Positions 1 through 9,204 are shown, counted from the stretch's first letter. The stretch is DNA of 64,000 nucleotides from Bdellovibrionales bacterium (GCA_018266295.1 JAFEAQ010000011.1:310001-374000), one strand, 5' to 3'. Notes: generated from the letters alone by a model not told the origin. A program made the numbers and translations.

Positions 1-548
1 AAAAGAGCGACGGCAAAGATTGGACGAATTATCTTTTCGAGCTGATCCAACAACAAGCGCCGGAGCTGATCCAAGGCGCTGACGATGTCACTCTCTTTTG
101 CCCGCGCTACTTTAGCCTCACCACCAATGAAAGAGTCAACTTCTGGGGCCTTTTAGTTTCTGGCATCGTGAAGTACGAAAGCAGCTTTGATCCCACAAGC
201 CGTATGCGCGAAACCACGATGGGCACGGATCCAGTCACGGGCAAACCGGTGTATAGCGAAGGTTTGATGCAGCTTTCTTATCAAGATGGCCGCAACTACG
301 AATTCTGTGATCAGTTCGACTGGAACGCCGACAAACACCTTGATCCTGCGGATCCTCGCAAAACCATCTTAGACCCCTATAAAAACCTCCAGTGCGGAGT
401 GAAAATTCTAGCCCTCCAAGTCCGCAACAGAAACCGCATTACCCTCTCTAAAGGGGTTTATTGGGCCGTGATCCGCACCGACGGTAAAACCAACAAGATT
501 GCGCAAATCTCTGCGTTGACCAAAAAGATGCCTGGCTGTACAAACTAG
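1..548 (+). CDS. Lytic transglycosylase-like (SLT) protein, 5' truncated
   Basis: The reading frame is open from base 3 to the TAG at 546-548, so the gene begins outside the window. The visible part has the lysozyme-like SLT signature: a KYESSFDP segment whose Glu is the expected catalytic acid, followed by GLMQLSYQDG, the usual G-L-M-Q substrate-cleft motif. Enzymes of this fold cleave the MurNAc-GlcNAc bond of peptidoglycan in the periplasm. A second, diverged gene of the same kind lies at 2625-3410, and a CHAP-like gene lies between, so the locus looks like an envelope-remodelling group. queF follows after 22 bp. Signal peptide and full length cannot be judged because the start is missing. 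Confidence 0.75.
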   Translation, partial: KSDGKDWTNYLFELIQQQAPELIQGADDVTLFCPRYFSLTTNERVNFWGLLVSGIVKYESSFDPTSRMRETTMGTDPVTGKPVYSEGLMQLSYQDGRNYEFCDQFDWNADKHLDPADPRKTILDPYKNLQCGVKILALQVRNRNRITLSKGVYWAVIRTDGKTNKIAQISALTKKMPGCTN

Positions 549-570
549 ATACTTAAAACCAGGATTTGCT

Positions 571-1074
571 ATGACTAAAACGCGCCAAAAAGAACTGAAA
601 AACTTCTCCCTCGGATCAGACAAAACGGAGTACCCACAAACGTATTCTCCAGAGCTTTTGGAAGCCTTTGATAATAAGAATCCTGGTAAAGTTGCTTGGA
701 CGAGCTTCGTCTGCACGGAGTTCACAAGCCTCTGCCCTAAAACCGGCCAGCCTGATTTTGCGAAGATCTTCATCAACTACATCGCTGATGAAAAGATGGT
801 CGAATCTAAATCTTTGAAGCTGTATCTCTTTAGCTACCGTAATCATGGCGACTTCCACGAAGACTGCGTTCAGAAAATCTGCGACGACCTCGTGAAACTG
901 ATGAAGCCAAAGTACATCGAAGTCATCGGTGAGTTCACTCCACGTGGCGGTATTGCGATCTATCCTTTTGCGAGCTACGCGAATAAAGAGAAAACGTTCC
1001 GTTCCCTTTACGAGAACCGCCTTGCTGGGTACGCTCCTGGCAAATACAGCATGGAACTTTCAAAACTGTACTAA
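571..1074 (+). CDS. queF: NADPH-dependent 7-cyano-7-deazaguanine reductase (preQ1 synthase)
   Basis: This 167-aa cytosolic enzyme reduces the nitrile of preQ0 to the aminomethyl group of preQ1 in queuosine biosynthesis. It is the short, single T-fold form. The catalytic Cys55 and Asp62 sit in SLCPKTGQPDF at the same numbers as in the Bacillus enzyme, and the QueF signature ESKSLKLY is present. Its length matches the family. It lies 22 bp after a transglycosylase gene, with AGGA just before the ATG, so it may be cotranscribed. No other queuosine gene is in the window, and the short gap leaves no room for a preQ1 riboswitch. Confidence 0.95.
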   Translation: MTKTRQKELKNFSLGSDKTEYPQTYSPELLEAFDNKNPGKVAWTSFVCTEFTSLCPKTGQPDFAKIFINYIADEKMVESKSLKLYLFSYRNHGDFHEDCVQKICDDLVKLMKPKYIEVIGEFTPRGGIAIYPFASYANKEKTFRSLYENRLAGYAPGKYSMELSKLY

Positions 1075-1137
1075 GTTCAAGCCTTAGGCCCAGTAAACAG
1101 CCAATTCTAGCCTTAAGACTCCCTGCAGGACACCGAT

Positions 1138-2025
1138 GTGTACAACATGTCCTGCACCAAGATGTTATTCATTACGGCTAGCGCTCTGCTTTTCCTCTTC
1201 ATTGGAAAACCGGTCGCCTTTGCACAAGATATAGAACCCGATTTCTCTAACTTCGATGATCCGAACGCAAAACCCGTGAAGAAAGCTAAATCAGTCACTG
1301 AAGCAGAACCGCCATGTCTGACTTGTAATACCAGCCATCCAAAGCCGAAGAATCTCACCGACAACGAAGCCGTCGCTAAAGCAGGAATGAATCAAAATAA
1401 AAAAACAGCGGCAAAAAAATCTCAATCACAAAGAAAGCAAGTGGAATGTATCACTTGCAATGCTGAGAAAGAGCCTGAATACCCGAAGGGGAAAGTCGAT
1501 AGCTCTTGGAGCCAATTCCCTAAGATCGCCGCTTACAGCAACTCTCCGCAAGTCGCAAAGATGCTGGAGGTTGCTAAACGCAACAAATACTCGACTTCGC
1601 ATAAACGCTGTTATCGTTTCGTAAAAGGGGCCCTTTGTGGTCTCGATAAGAAAACCGTCCAAGGCACCTCTACTTCAAAATGTGCTCCGGGCTCTATGGT
1701 GTCTTCTTATCCTTCAGGCAGCCGCGTTTCTACAAGCAACTCAAGCGCCATTACGACTCTTGAAAGATACGGATTTACAAACTTGCTGACGCATCCTGAA
1801 ACCAAAGGCTTGATCAAAAATCCTGCGTCGGCTCCGAAGGGTGCGATCCTGATTTATAAAGGTGGTAGAAACGGCGGTCACATCGAGATCAAAACCGGTG
1901 TTGGCAGTGACCCGGATTACATTAGCGACTTTAGTGCACCGAATTCAATTCTCCGCAACGACTTGGCAGGCAGAGCCAGCAAAAATTATCAGCTCGTTGG
2001 CGTGATGGTAAAGGAAAACCTCTGA
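1138..2025 (+). CDS. Secreted CHAP/NlpC-like cysteine hydrolase, putative
   Basis: The product is 295 aa. GTG at 1138 is chosen because GCAGGA lies 7 bp upstream; an ATG at 1147 is the alternative. An N-terminal hydrophobic segment ending near AFAQ (about residue 30) is a signal peptide. A low-complexity, Lys-rich linker carries two C-x-x-C motifs, Cys60/63 (CLTCN) and Cys104/107 (CITCN). The C-terminal half has Cys148 in KRCYRFVKGALC and His248 in GGHIEIKT, spaced like the catalytic Cys and His of CHAP or NlpC/P60 peptidoglycan hydrolases. That assignment is inferred from motif order, not recognised with certainty. It overlaps the next gene by one base (TGATG). Confidence 0.6.
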   Translation: MYNMSCTKMLFITASALLFLFIGKPVAFAQDIEPDFSNFDDPNAKPVKKAKSVTEAEPPCLTCNTSHPKPKNLTDNEAVAKAGMNQNKKTAAKKSQSQRKQVECITCNAEKEPEYPKGKVDSSWSQFPKIAAYSNSPQVAKMLEVAKRNKYSTSHKRCYRFVKGALCGLDKKTVQGTSTSKCAPGSMVSSYPSGSRVSTSNSSAITTLERYGFTNLLTHPETKGLIKNPASAPKGAILIYKGGRNGGHIEIKTGVGSDPDYISDFSAPNSILRNDLAGRASKNYQLVGVMVKENL

Positions 2026-2453
2026 TGAAAAAACTCACTTTAGTTTTTGCATTTCTGATCTCTTCTTCTGCTTTCGCAGGATTTAAAACTGTCGCTGAAG
2101 CCGAGAAAAAATTAGCGACCTATACGGTTGCTGATATTAGAGGCGATGTGAACAGATTGGCTGAGGGCAAGCCGCTAAAGATCGATGAAATCTTCGATGA
2201 CTTGGACTCTACGGTAGAGCTCTTGAAGAAAGACACTCTCACTGAAGAGTTGGCTCTCCAAATGGAGCGCGCTTGTCTCCTGGCTTCTCTCCACGACCCA
2301 TCAAACCATGCCATCGAAATCATTCTGCCGGTGTTCATCAAGAACAAAGCCGTCTTCGAAAAAGCGGCCGAGAGCCTCCACCCGGTGGACCGCAAGAACG
2401 TGATGGAGCCCATGAGAGATGCTGCCGTCTCTTCTCTGGCAGGCGATAACTAA
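2025..2453 (+). CDS. Small secreted protein, unknown function
   Basis: This 142-aa protein has a clear Sec signal peptide: Lys-Lys-Leu, a hydrophobic core, then SSAFA before Gly19. The mature part is predicted helical and strongly charged, with no cysteine in an obvious motif and no recognised domain. Its ATG overlaps the stop of the CHAP-like gene by one base, which indicates translational coupling and a shared role. A strong terminator follows at 2484-2515. It could be an inhibitor, chaperone or partner of the upstream hydrolase, but nothing in the sequence decides this. Confidence 0.8.
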   Translation: MKKLTLVFAFLISSSAFAGFKTVAEAEKKLATYTVADIRGDVNRLAEGKPLKIDEIFDDLDSTVELLKKDTLTEELALQMERACLLASLHDPSNHAIEIILPVFIKNKAVFEKAAESLHPVDRKNVMEPMRDAAVSSLAGDN

Positions 2454-2483
2454 GCAGAAATTCAATCCATATTAAATCCACGA

Positions 2484-2515
2484 AGGGCTGTCTCATATTG
2501 AGACAGCCCTTTTTT
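2484..2515 (+). terminator. Rho-independent terminator after the CHAP-like operon
   Basis: AAGGGCTGTCTCA and TGAGACAGCCCTT form a 13-bp stem closed by a 3-nt loop and followed by a run of T. It ends the pair of genes at 1138-2453. Confidence 0.9.
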
Positions 2516-2624
2516 GCTAATCCGTGTACACCTCGTGCACACGCAGACCCGTTTCATTTTGATCTAAGCCCCATTCCGAGCGGCATCCCGTTTGCTTTGT
2601 AATACTTACATAGATAGGAACCCT

Positions 2625-3410
2625 ATGAAGAAGTGGTCTGCATTTGTCATTTCATTGATTCTCGTTAGTCAGTCTTGGGCTGAGCTCCAAGGCAATGGCT
2701 ATCGTGTAGAATCAAACCTCGGAAGCGAGTGTATCGACTGCCAAAATGGCGACTCTCCTATGGATGCGCTTATGCGCTTTACCCAGAATATGAGCGTTAT
2801 TACTGACGGCGTTCTCGATATTGAGATCATCTCTGATAAATTCAACTACGCAGAAAAGTGCGATAATTTCGCGGCAAAAGAAAATGGCGAGCTCAATAAA
2901 TGGGGCACCGTTATTACCCGTGAAATCGAAAAGGAGCGCTGCGCTCCCCTCTTAAACCAAGGCCCTCGTGATATTAAGAACTATTGCCCGAATTTCAAAA
3001 ACATGGATCCGCTTGATAAAAAGGCTCTGTATGTTTTGATTATGGCGGCGATGACTCACTATGAAAGTTCTTGTAACTTCCGCGAGAAAGCTCCGGGTCC
3101 GAACGGAACGGCTGCAGGTCTCTTGCAATTGCATAAAGGCAAAGAGCAAAAATACTCTTCTGGCTGCCGTCAAAACGATTCCTTGAATGCCGAGCGCAGT
3201 CTTGCTTGCGGCGTTGCCATGGTTTGCGATCAAACGGCCGGTCGTGGAGAGAATCTCTTTAGCTCGGCATCTTATTGGGAAGTTCTCCGTCCCCGTGGTC
3301 GTTCGCAAAAAGCGAAAAAGATCATGGCGGCTATTCGTAAGTTCGGTCCTTGTGACCCGGCTTCAGCAAACGCAAAGCGTAACAACAATACAAGAGTCGC
3401 ACAAAAGTAG
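2625..3410 (+). CDS. Secreted lytic transglycosylase-like protein
   Basis: The product is 261 aa. ATG 2625 is chosen over an upstream in-frame TTG because TAGGAA precedes it and the signal peptide (MKKWSAFVIS... QSWA) begins there. The C-terminal half holds HYESSCNF, with catalytic Glu147 expected, and GTAAGLLQLH, the SLT cleft motif. The domain is Cys-rich (for example Cys150, 181, 195, 201), suggesting disulfides in the periplasm. The mature N-terminus carries a C-x-x-C motif (Cys36/39, ECIDCQ) resembling those in the gene at 1138. It probably cleaves peptidoglycan, like the truncated gene at the start of the window. It sits alone after a terminator. Confidence 0.75.
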   Translation: MKKWSAFVISLILVSQSWAELQGNGYRVESNLGSECIDCQNGDSPMDALMRFTQNMSVITDGVLDIEIISDKFNYAEKCDNFAAKENGELNKWGTVITREIEKERCAPLLNQGPRDIKNYCPNFKNMDPLDKKALYVLIMAAMTHYESSCNFREKAPGPNGTAAGLLQLHKGKEQKYSSGCRQNDSLNAERSLACGVAMVCDQTAGRGENLFSSASYWEVLRPRGRSQKAKKIMAAIRKFGPCDPASANAKRNNNTRVAQK

Positions 3411-3474
3411 CTTAAGCCCTTTTATTTTCATTCAGGGTTTGTTTAATTCTCGGATAGGCTCTAAGCTTAATTCT

Positions 3475-3765
3475 ATGAAAAGCTTTGCAGAATTTTGGCC
3501 ATTTTATCTTCAAGAGCATTCAAACCCAACCAATCGTAAGCTGCATTTTATCGGCACCTCGTTGGTTCACTTAATCCTTATCTATGCCGTCGTCACTCAG
3601 CAGTGGAATCTCCTCTGGATCGTACCGGTGATGGGTTATGGCTTCGCCTGGGTCGGTCATTTCATTATCGAAAAAAACCGCCCTGCGACCTTCAAGCATC
3701 CGCTCTGGAGCTTGATGGGAGATTTTAAAATGTTCTACCTCATGCTTTTCGGGAAATTGAAATAG
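3475..3765 (+). CDS. Mpo1-like (DUF962) membrane protein
   Basis: This 96-aa protein matches the short Mpo1/DUF962 family. Known members include yeast Mpo1, an iron-dependent dioxygenase that alpha-oxidises 2-hydroxy fatty acids. Family features visible are the N-terminal HSNPTNRKLHFIGTSL with paired His, two hydrophobic helices, and GHFIIEKNRPATFKHP with further His and the conserved NRPAT. The open frame extends upstream through the previous gene, but ATG 3475 gives a family-typical N-terminus. No Shine-Dalgarno lies close to this ATG; TTGTTT-N17-TAAGCT ends 7 bp before it. It precedes moxR by 2 bp and may be cotranscribed. Confidence 0.85.
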   Translation: MKSFAEFWPFYLQEHSNPTNRKLHFIGTSLVHLILIYAVVTQQWNLLWIVPVMGYGFAWVGHFIIEKNRPATFKHPLWSLMGDFKMFYLMLFGKLK

Positions 3766-3767
3766 TC

Positions 3768-4676
3768 ATGCAAGATAAAATTCATCACGTTATCAATGAG
3801 GCCTCGCAAATTCTGCTGGATAAAAATGCCGAGATTGAAAAATCCGTGATCTGCATTCTGGCTCAAGGGCATTTGCTGATTGAAGACGTTCCTGGGGTTG
3901 GCAAAACCACGCTGGTTCAGTTGCTGTCGCGCCTGATGGGCCTGCAGAGTTCTCGCGTGCAATTCACTAACGACCTTTTGCCGGCCGATGTGCTGGGCAA
4001 TATGGTTTACGATAACGATAAAAAAGATTTTAGTTTTCACAAAGGCCCTGTATTTGCGCAGCTGGTATTAGCGGATGAACTCAACCGCGCCAATCCCCGC
4101 ACGCAGAGTGCTTTACTGCAAGCGATGGAAGAAAGCGAAGTCACTCTGGACGGAGAGCACTATCCCCTGCCGGAGCCCTTCTGCTTGATTGCGACGCAAA
4201 ATCCGCGCTCGCAGATCGGGACCTCGCCTTTGCCGGAGAGCCAGCTCGATCGTTTTTTAATGAGCCTTGAACTTTCACACGCCAATCCCCAAGCCGAGAT
4301 GAAAATCATCCAAGGCATGGATGCGCGTGAAAAACTAAAGTCCGTGAAAGCGGTTTTAAGCGCTCAGGATGTCATCGGCATCCAAAAAGCTGTGAGCGAA
4401 GTGCATGTGTCTGAGAAAGTCGCTGCTTATATCAGTGCTTTGCTACAGAAGAGCCGTCAAAAAGGCCACGTGCCGTTGTCTATTCGCGCCGGGATGGCGC
4501 TTGCGAAGGCCGGCCGTGCTTGCGCGTTCTTGGATAAACGCGATCATGTATTGCCGGATGATATTCAAAAAATCGCCATCGAGGTTCTTGCTCATCGCTT
4601 AGGAAGCATCGAAGGCGTCGCCAAAGGACGGGGGCTTGCCCATGAACTACTTCGCGAAGTTGCGGTCCTCGCCTAG
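3768..4676 (+). CDS. MoxR-family AAA+ ATPase
   Basis: This 302-aa cytosolic ATPase is the first gene of a moxR-DUF58-tgpA cluster. Walker A is GVGKTT (residues 43-48) and Walker B ends LVLADELNRA with Asp103-Glu104. The following ATQNPRSQIGTSPLPESQLDRF segment is the MoxR signature around sensor 1 and the arginine finger. MoxR proteins are thought to act as chaperone-like remodelling ATPases on the neighbouring DUF58/VWA proteins. Its 3' end overlaps the DUF58 gene by 35 bp, indicating tight coupling. Confidence 0.93.
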   Translation: MQDKIHHVINEASQILLDKNAEIEKSVICILAQGHLLIEDVPGVGKTTLVQLLSRLMGLQSSRVQFTNDLLPADVLGNMVYDNDKKDFSFHKGPVFAQLVLADELNRANPRTQSALLQAMEESEVTLDGEHYPLPEPFCLIATQNPRSQIGTSPLPESQLDRFLMSLELSHANPQAEMKIIQGMDAREKLKSVKAVLSAQDVIGIQKAVSEVHVSEKVAAYISALLQKSRQKGHVPLSIRAGMALAKAGRACAFLDKRDHVLPDDIQKIAIEVLAHRLGSIEGVAKGRGLAHELLREVAVLA

Positions 4677-5541
4677 ATTCAGGGAAAAACACGAAAAGAC
4701 CTACATCATGCCGACTCTGTACGGAGTCGCCTTTGGTTTCGTTTGCCTGTTGCTCTTTGGAATTGGTTTTGCCAGTACCAACAATGCGGTTTATTTCTTG
4801 TGCTTCTTCATGGTGGCGCTTGGTAGCCAGAGCCTTATTCTTACCAATCGCACCACTGACAAAGTGCAAATCGCGCAGAGCTCAGCTGAAGACTTTTTTG
4901 CCGATGAAACCGGCCGCCTTCGTTTAGCACTTCACAATCCGACGCAGGAGGATCTGCAGAATCTGCAATTTTCGCTGTCGAAAGAATCTGTTCTTGAGCT
5001 CGAGCGCCTTCGGGCTGGAGAACGCCGTGATGTCGGCGTGCCACTTTTTATGAAAGAGCCCGGAATTTATAAACTTCCGCGCTTAAGCATCTCGTCGGAC
5101 TTTCCTTATCACTTTTCGCGCAGCTGGAAGAAGCACCAACTCGAGATTTCGGTTTGTGTCTTCCCGGCTCGCCGCGGTTCCCTGCAATTTCCGGCTGCGG
5201 CCTATACCTCGCGCAATGCAGAGAGTTTGAATCTGGATGATTTCAAAGGTCATCGCGAATACCAAGAAAGCGACTCGCCTCGGAGCATTGACTGGAAGGT
5301 CACCGCGCGCGTTCAAGAACTCATGGTGAAAGAATACGATCCGCACACATCGCGAAAACTCACTCTACGCTGGGAAGACTGTGCGCAGACTTCAGATGCT
5401 GATAAAAAATCACAGTTGAGCCTTTGGCTTGATCTCGCGGAAAAAAATAACTTTGAATATGCCTTGGAACTTCCGACTCGTTATATTGGCTATTCACGCG
5501 GACCTCAGCACCGCAGTGAATGCCTGAGGGCGCTCTTATGA
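4642..5541 (+). CDS. DUF58 membrane protein
   Basis: The product is 299 aa. ATG 4642 is preferred over TTG 4636 because a purine-rich GGACGGGGG lies before it. Two hydrophobic helices (about residues 25-42 and 46-66) are followed by a soluble part carrying the DUF58 signature FKGHREYQ...SPRSIDWKVTAR (about 201-223). The family nearly always pairs with MoxR, and the C-terminal part resembles a degenerate VWA fold. Its stop overlaps the start of the transglutaminase gene as ATGA. The likely role is a membrane scaffold linking the ATPase to the transglutaminase; this is inferred from gene order. Confidence 0.9.
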   Translation: MNYFAKLRSSPRFREKHEKTYIMPTLYGVAFGFVCLLLFGIGFASTNNAVYFLCFFMVALGSQSLILTNRTTDKVQIAQSSAEDFFADETGRLRLALHNPTQEDLQNLQFSLSKESVLELERLRAGERRDVGVPLFMKEPGIYKLPRLSISSDFPYHFSRSWKKHQLEISVCVFPARRGSLQFPAAAYTSRNAESLNLDDFKGHREYQESDSPRSIDWKVTARVQELMVKEYDPHTSRKLTLRWEDCAQTSDADKKSQLSLWLDLAEKNNFEYALELPTRYIGYSRGPQHRSECLRALL

Positions 5542-7403
5542 ATTCATGGCGCCTGCTGATCGGACTTGGCATCGGTATCTTTATGGTGGGGCTCGAGGTT
5601 GAATCCTGGGTTCTTTCGGTCTGTTTGTTTTTTCTTGCCTGGAAAAGCTCGATCGAATTGTGGCATATGCAAAAGCCACCGCGCTGGTTTATCAATGCTC
5701 TTGTGATGGTCTTTCTGTCAATTCTTTGGTTTCGCTACAAGACCATCTTCGGCCAGGATGCATCTTCAAGTTTCCTGATTATTCTAACAAGCCTCAAACT
5801 TCTTGAAGAGCGGACACTGCGTGATCAGAAGTTTTTATTTCTCTTAGGCTTCGTGCTGATCTCGGCACTGTTCTTGTTCTCGATCGAAGCGCCGTCACTC
5901 GTTGGCGGTATCGCGTGCTTCTTCTTCTTGTGGAGCGCTCAAGGCCGCGAAATCAAATATTCATCGGTGTTTTTAAAATCCCTGCCGCTGGCTCTGTTTT
6001 TATTCTTGTTTTTCCCACGCGTGCAGAATCCTTTTGGCTTGCAAGGCCTCACGTCGACTCAGGGATCCACCGGCTTTTCGGATGATTTAAATCCAGGCAG
6101 CATTTCACGCATTCAAAATTCCAAAGAAGTTGCCTTCCGTGTGCAATTTATCGGCGACAAGAAATACCGCCCGCATGATCAGTACTGGCGCGGCCAGGTT
6201 CTGACTCTATCAGACGGTTTGCGCTGGATGAAGCCGACCGTCCCGACAATTGAGCGCGTTTTCGAAAGACTGCCAAGAGCCGACTATGAGGTCGCCCTGG
6301 AACCGCAGGGCAAGCGCTGGCTTTTTGTTTGGGAACCCACCAGCGGCATTCAAACCGCGCGCACGCCCTTTGTTTTAAAACGCGGTCAGTATTATGAAAG
6401 TGTTGCACCGATCTATGAGCGCCTAACCTATCAAGGCCGTATTGGCGATGATTCAGGTATAGCGAAAGCAGAAAAATCTGATTTGCAGGTCCCACAAGTA
6501 AGCGTCAGAATTCAAGAACTTGTAAAAGAGTTTATCGCAGGCTCTCCTCATCGCGAAGCCATCAGCGAAAAGATCCTCGCCTATTTCAAGGACCAAAAGT
6601 TCACTTACACCAAATCTCCAGGAACTGCGAGCTCTTCTCTGGATGCTTTTCTTTTTGAAGGCAAGAAAGGCTACTGCGAACACTATGCCGCGACTTTTGC
6701 AACCTTGCTGAGGCTTGCCGGCGTTCCTGCCCGTGTGGTGACCGGTTATCAAGGAGGCGAGTACAACACTTACGGCCGATTCTGGAAGTTCAGTCAATCC
6801 GATGCTCATGCATGGACTGAGTACTTGAACGAAGAAGGCAAATGGGTGCGCGTCGACCCAACAAGTGCTGTCGCTCCTGAGCGCCTCGAGCTTGGTGGTG
6901 TGATGTTTGAAGACCTCCCGGAAGAGTGGATCGGTCAAAACAAAGCCCAGGACTATTTAAAGACCCGCGAGGCCTGGTGGATTCAAGCCCGTGAGACGGT
7001 TTTACAAAGTATCGAGAGCCTCAATTATGAATTGGTTTTGTTCTTGATTGATTTCAATCTCGAAAAGCAAAAAGAAATCTTCGCGGAATACCGCTTCTGG
7101 GTTCTTGGTGCCGGCGTTTTGCTGATTGGCTTATTCCTTTTCCAATCCTTCTATCGCCGCGACCGCCGCACCTATGCCGAATGGTTGCTCGACGAGCTTG
7201 AGAAAAAAGCCGCACGCACGAACTTATATCGCGAATCTTCGGAAACTCTGAGGCAGTTTGTAAATCGCTGGGAGCAATCGCGGCCAGATCTGCACGAAAA
7301 CCTTGAAAAGTTACTCGCTGTTTATGAAACCAGTCAGTATGCCACCGGCACACCGAAACTTTCCGCCAAAGATGTGCGCCAGATTTTGAAAGGCCTCAAA
7401 TAA
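5538..7403 (+). CDS. TgpA-like transmembrane transglutaminase (DUF3488)
   Basis: This 621-aa protein has several N-terminal membrane helices (residues 5-160), a periplasmic transglutaminase core, one helix near 520-535 and a C-terminal cytosolic tail. The catalytic triad is readable: Cys380 in KKGYCEHYAA, His424 in SDAHAWTEY and Asp440 in WVRVDPT. ATG 5538 is chosen because GAGGG lies 7 bp upstream and it overlaps the DUF58 stop as ATGA. In Pseudomonas the homologue TgpA is an essential inner-membrane enzyme with a periplasmic catalytic domain. The substrate here is unknown. A bidirectional terminator follows. Confidence 0.92.
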   Translation: MNSWRLLIGLGIGIFMVGLEVESWVLSVCLFFLAWKSSIELWHMQKPPRWFINALVMVFLSILWFRYKTIFGQDASSSFLIILTSLKLLEERTLRDQKFLFLLGFVLISALFLFSIEAPSLVGGIACFFFLWSAQGREIKYSSVFLKSLPLALFLFLFFPRVQNPFGLQGLTSTQGSTGFSDDLNPGSISRIQNSKEVAFRVQFIGDKKYRPHDQYWRGQVLTLSDGLRWMKPTVPTIERVFERLPRADYEVALEPQGKRWLFVWEPTSGIQTARTPFVLKRGQYYESVAPIYERLTYQGRIGDDSGIAKAEKSDLQVPQVSVRIQELVKEFIAGSPHREAISEKILAYFKDQKFTYTKSPGTASSSLDAFLFEGKKGYCEHYAATFATLLRLAGVPARVVTGYQGGEYNTYGRFWKFSQSDAHAWTEYLNEEGKWVRVDPTSAVAPERLELGGVMFEDLPEEWIGQNKAQDYLKTREAWWIQARETVLQSIESLNYELVLFLIDFNLEKQKEIFAEYRFWVLGAGVLLIGLFLFQSFYRRDRRTYAEWLLDELEKKAARTNLYRESSETLRQFVNRWEQSRPDLHENLEKLLAVYETSQYATGTPKLSAKDVRQILKGLK

Positions 7404-7429
7404 AAAACCCGGATTTTCGCCGGGTTTTA
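7404..7429. terminator. Bidirectional terminator between tgpA and the ABC-F gene
   Basis: AAAACCCGG and CCGGGTTTT form a perfect stem over a short loop, with A on one side and T on the other, between two convergent genes. Confidence 0.85.
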
Positions 7430-7451
7430 GAGTTTCTATCAGAGCTTTAAA

Positions 7452-9077
7452 CTAGTGCTTCTTCTGAGACAAGTAATAATCCCAGGTCCCATCATAAGTC
7501 GTCAGATGGCTCTTATCGACTTCAAACACCCGTGTCGTAATCTCACGTAAGAAGTGTCTATCATGGCTTACGATCATGACGGTGCCCGGGAAGGTCTTAA
7601 TGGCTTCAAGTAAAACTTCGCGCGACACGATATCCAAGTGATTCGTCGGCTCATCCAGCACGAGGAAATTCACAGGCTTCGCAAGGATCGTGGCTAGAAC
7701 CACGCGGCTTTTTTCACCACCCGACAAGACCGAAATCTTTTTGTCCGCCTCTTCGCCGCTGAACTTGAACGCACCGAGAAGATTTCTCACGAAACCCACT
7801 GTTGAATTTGGAATGCGCGAGTGAACTTCCTCGATGATGGTCGCATTCGGATCCAAGACATCCAGAGAGTTCTGCGAGAAATAACCCATTGAAATCGACG
7901 CTCCTAAGTTACAAACGCCGCTTGTGAGGTCCGTTTGACCTGTGATGATTTTAAGCAACGTCGATTTACCAGCACCGTTCACACCGACAACCGCCACACG
8001 GTCCAAGCGTTTTACCAGCGCGCTGGCATTTTCAAAAACCAGCTTCTCTTTGCCGTCGTCGCGTTTGTAAATCTTTGTGAGATTTTCAAACTTCACAACT
8101 TCATCCCCGCCACGAGGCGGCTCGGCCCACTCGAACTTGATGGCTTTTTCCTCAGCCGGAATTTCGATACGGTCGATCTTTTCCAATTTTTTAACACGCG
8201 ACTGAACTTGTGCCGCATGCGAGGCCCGCGCTGCAAAGCGAGCGATGAACTCTTCTTCTTTCGCGAGCATGTCTTCTTGGCGTTTCGCGGCCGCAATCAA
8301 CTGCTCAAGGCGAATCGCCTTTTCTTTTTCATAGAAATCGTAATTGCCACCGTAAGTCGTGATAGTTTTATTGGCAACTTCGACAACTTTGCTGACAAGT
8401 CTATTCATGAAATCGCGATCATGCGAAGTCATCATCAACGCGCCTTTAAAATTCGTCAGCCACTCTTCAAGCCAAATGATGGATTCCATGTCCAAGTGAT
8501 TCGTCGGCTCATCCATCAGCAAGACATCTGGGTTCAAAGCCAGGATCTTTGCCAAAGCAATACGCATTTTCCAACCACCCGAGAAGCTCTCGGTCGGACG
8601 GTGATAGTCCTCAGGTCCAATCCCAAGGCCCGTCAGGATCTCAGCCGCTCGCGTATCGAGGTCATAACCTCCTAAACGCTCATACTCGGCCTGAACTTCG
8701 CCATAGTTTTCGAGTAATTTTGCCATGGCATCGTCATCAATCGGATTCACTGCTGAATCTTCGAGCTGACGCTCATACTCTTTGAGTTTAGCGCCCAACT
8801 CAGGGAGCTTCCCGGCAGCGGATTTAACCTCTTCCAAGGCGCTACGGCCGCGCATATCCTCGATGTTCTGAGAGAAATAACCAATCACGGTTCTATCGGA
8901 CTTAGAAACCATGCCCTCATAGCCCTCTTCGCCTGTAATCACGCGGAAAATCGTGGTTTTACCGGCTCCGTTAGGGCCTACGAGACCGATTTTCTCTCCG
9001 TCGTTGATCTGGAAAGAGGCATTTTTATAGAGGATCTTACTACCGTATTGTTTAGTGATATTTGAGAGATGGATCAT
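7452..9077 (-). CDS. ABC-F family ATPase (YbiT/EttA-like)
   Basis: This 541-aa soluble protein has two fused ABC ATPase domains and no membrane segment, which is typical of ribosome-associated ABC-F factors. Domain 1 has GPNGAGKT (34-41), the signature SFSGGW and DEPTNHLD. Domain 2 has GVNGAGKS, the signature LSGGEKSR and DEPTNHLD. The linker between them is long, helical and Lys/Glu-rich, as in ABC-F proteins. Start 9077 (MIHLSN) is chosen because the protein begins there in the family, although the frame stays open further upstream. Such factors act at the ribosomal E site in translation or antibiotic protection; which subfamily is uncertain, with YbiT closest by length. It is divergent from the helicase gene. 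Confidence 0.92.
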   Translation of the reverse strand: MIHLSNITKQYGSKILYKNASFQINDGEKIGLVGPNGAGKTTIFRVITGEEGYEGMVSKSDRTVIGYFSQNIEDMRGRSALEEVKSAAGKLPELGAKLKEYERQLEDSAVNPIDDDAMAKLLENYGEVQAEYERLGGYDLDTRAAEILTGLGIGPEDYHRPTESFSGGWKMRIALAKILALNPDVLLMDEPTNHLDMESIIWLEEWLTNFKGALMMTSHDRDFMNRLVSKVVEVANKTITTYGGNYDFYEKEKAIRLEQLIAAAKRQEDMLAKEEEFIARFAARASHAAQVQSRVKKLEKIDRIEIPAEEKAIKFEWAEPPRGGDEVVKFENLTKIYKRDDGKEKLVFENASALVKRLDRVAVVGVNGAGKSTLLKIITGQTDLTSGVCNLGASISMGYFSQNSLDVLDPNATIIEEVHSRIPNSTVGFVRNLLGAFKFSGEEADKKISVLSGGEKSRVVLATILAKPVNFLVLDEPTNHLDIVSREVLLEAIKTFPGTVMIVSHDRHFLREITTRVFEVDKSHLTTYDGTWDYYLSQKKH

Positions 9078-9204
9078 GGACCACAAGGTACGGGTTTTCC
9101 CGTCTATTTGCAAGACAGCCGCTGAATAAAATACAGCTTTCATTATTTTAAGGCGGAGAGCCTGAAAATAGTCTAAATTGCTGTTTTCTTTTCGAAAGGT
9201 CCCC

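Noticed and set aside
549-570. preQ1 riboswitch upstream of queF
   Set aside because: The gap is only 22 bp, too short for the aptamer, and no matching pseudoknot was seen.
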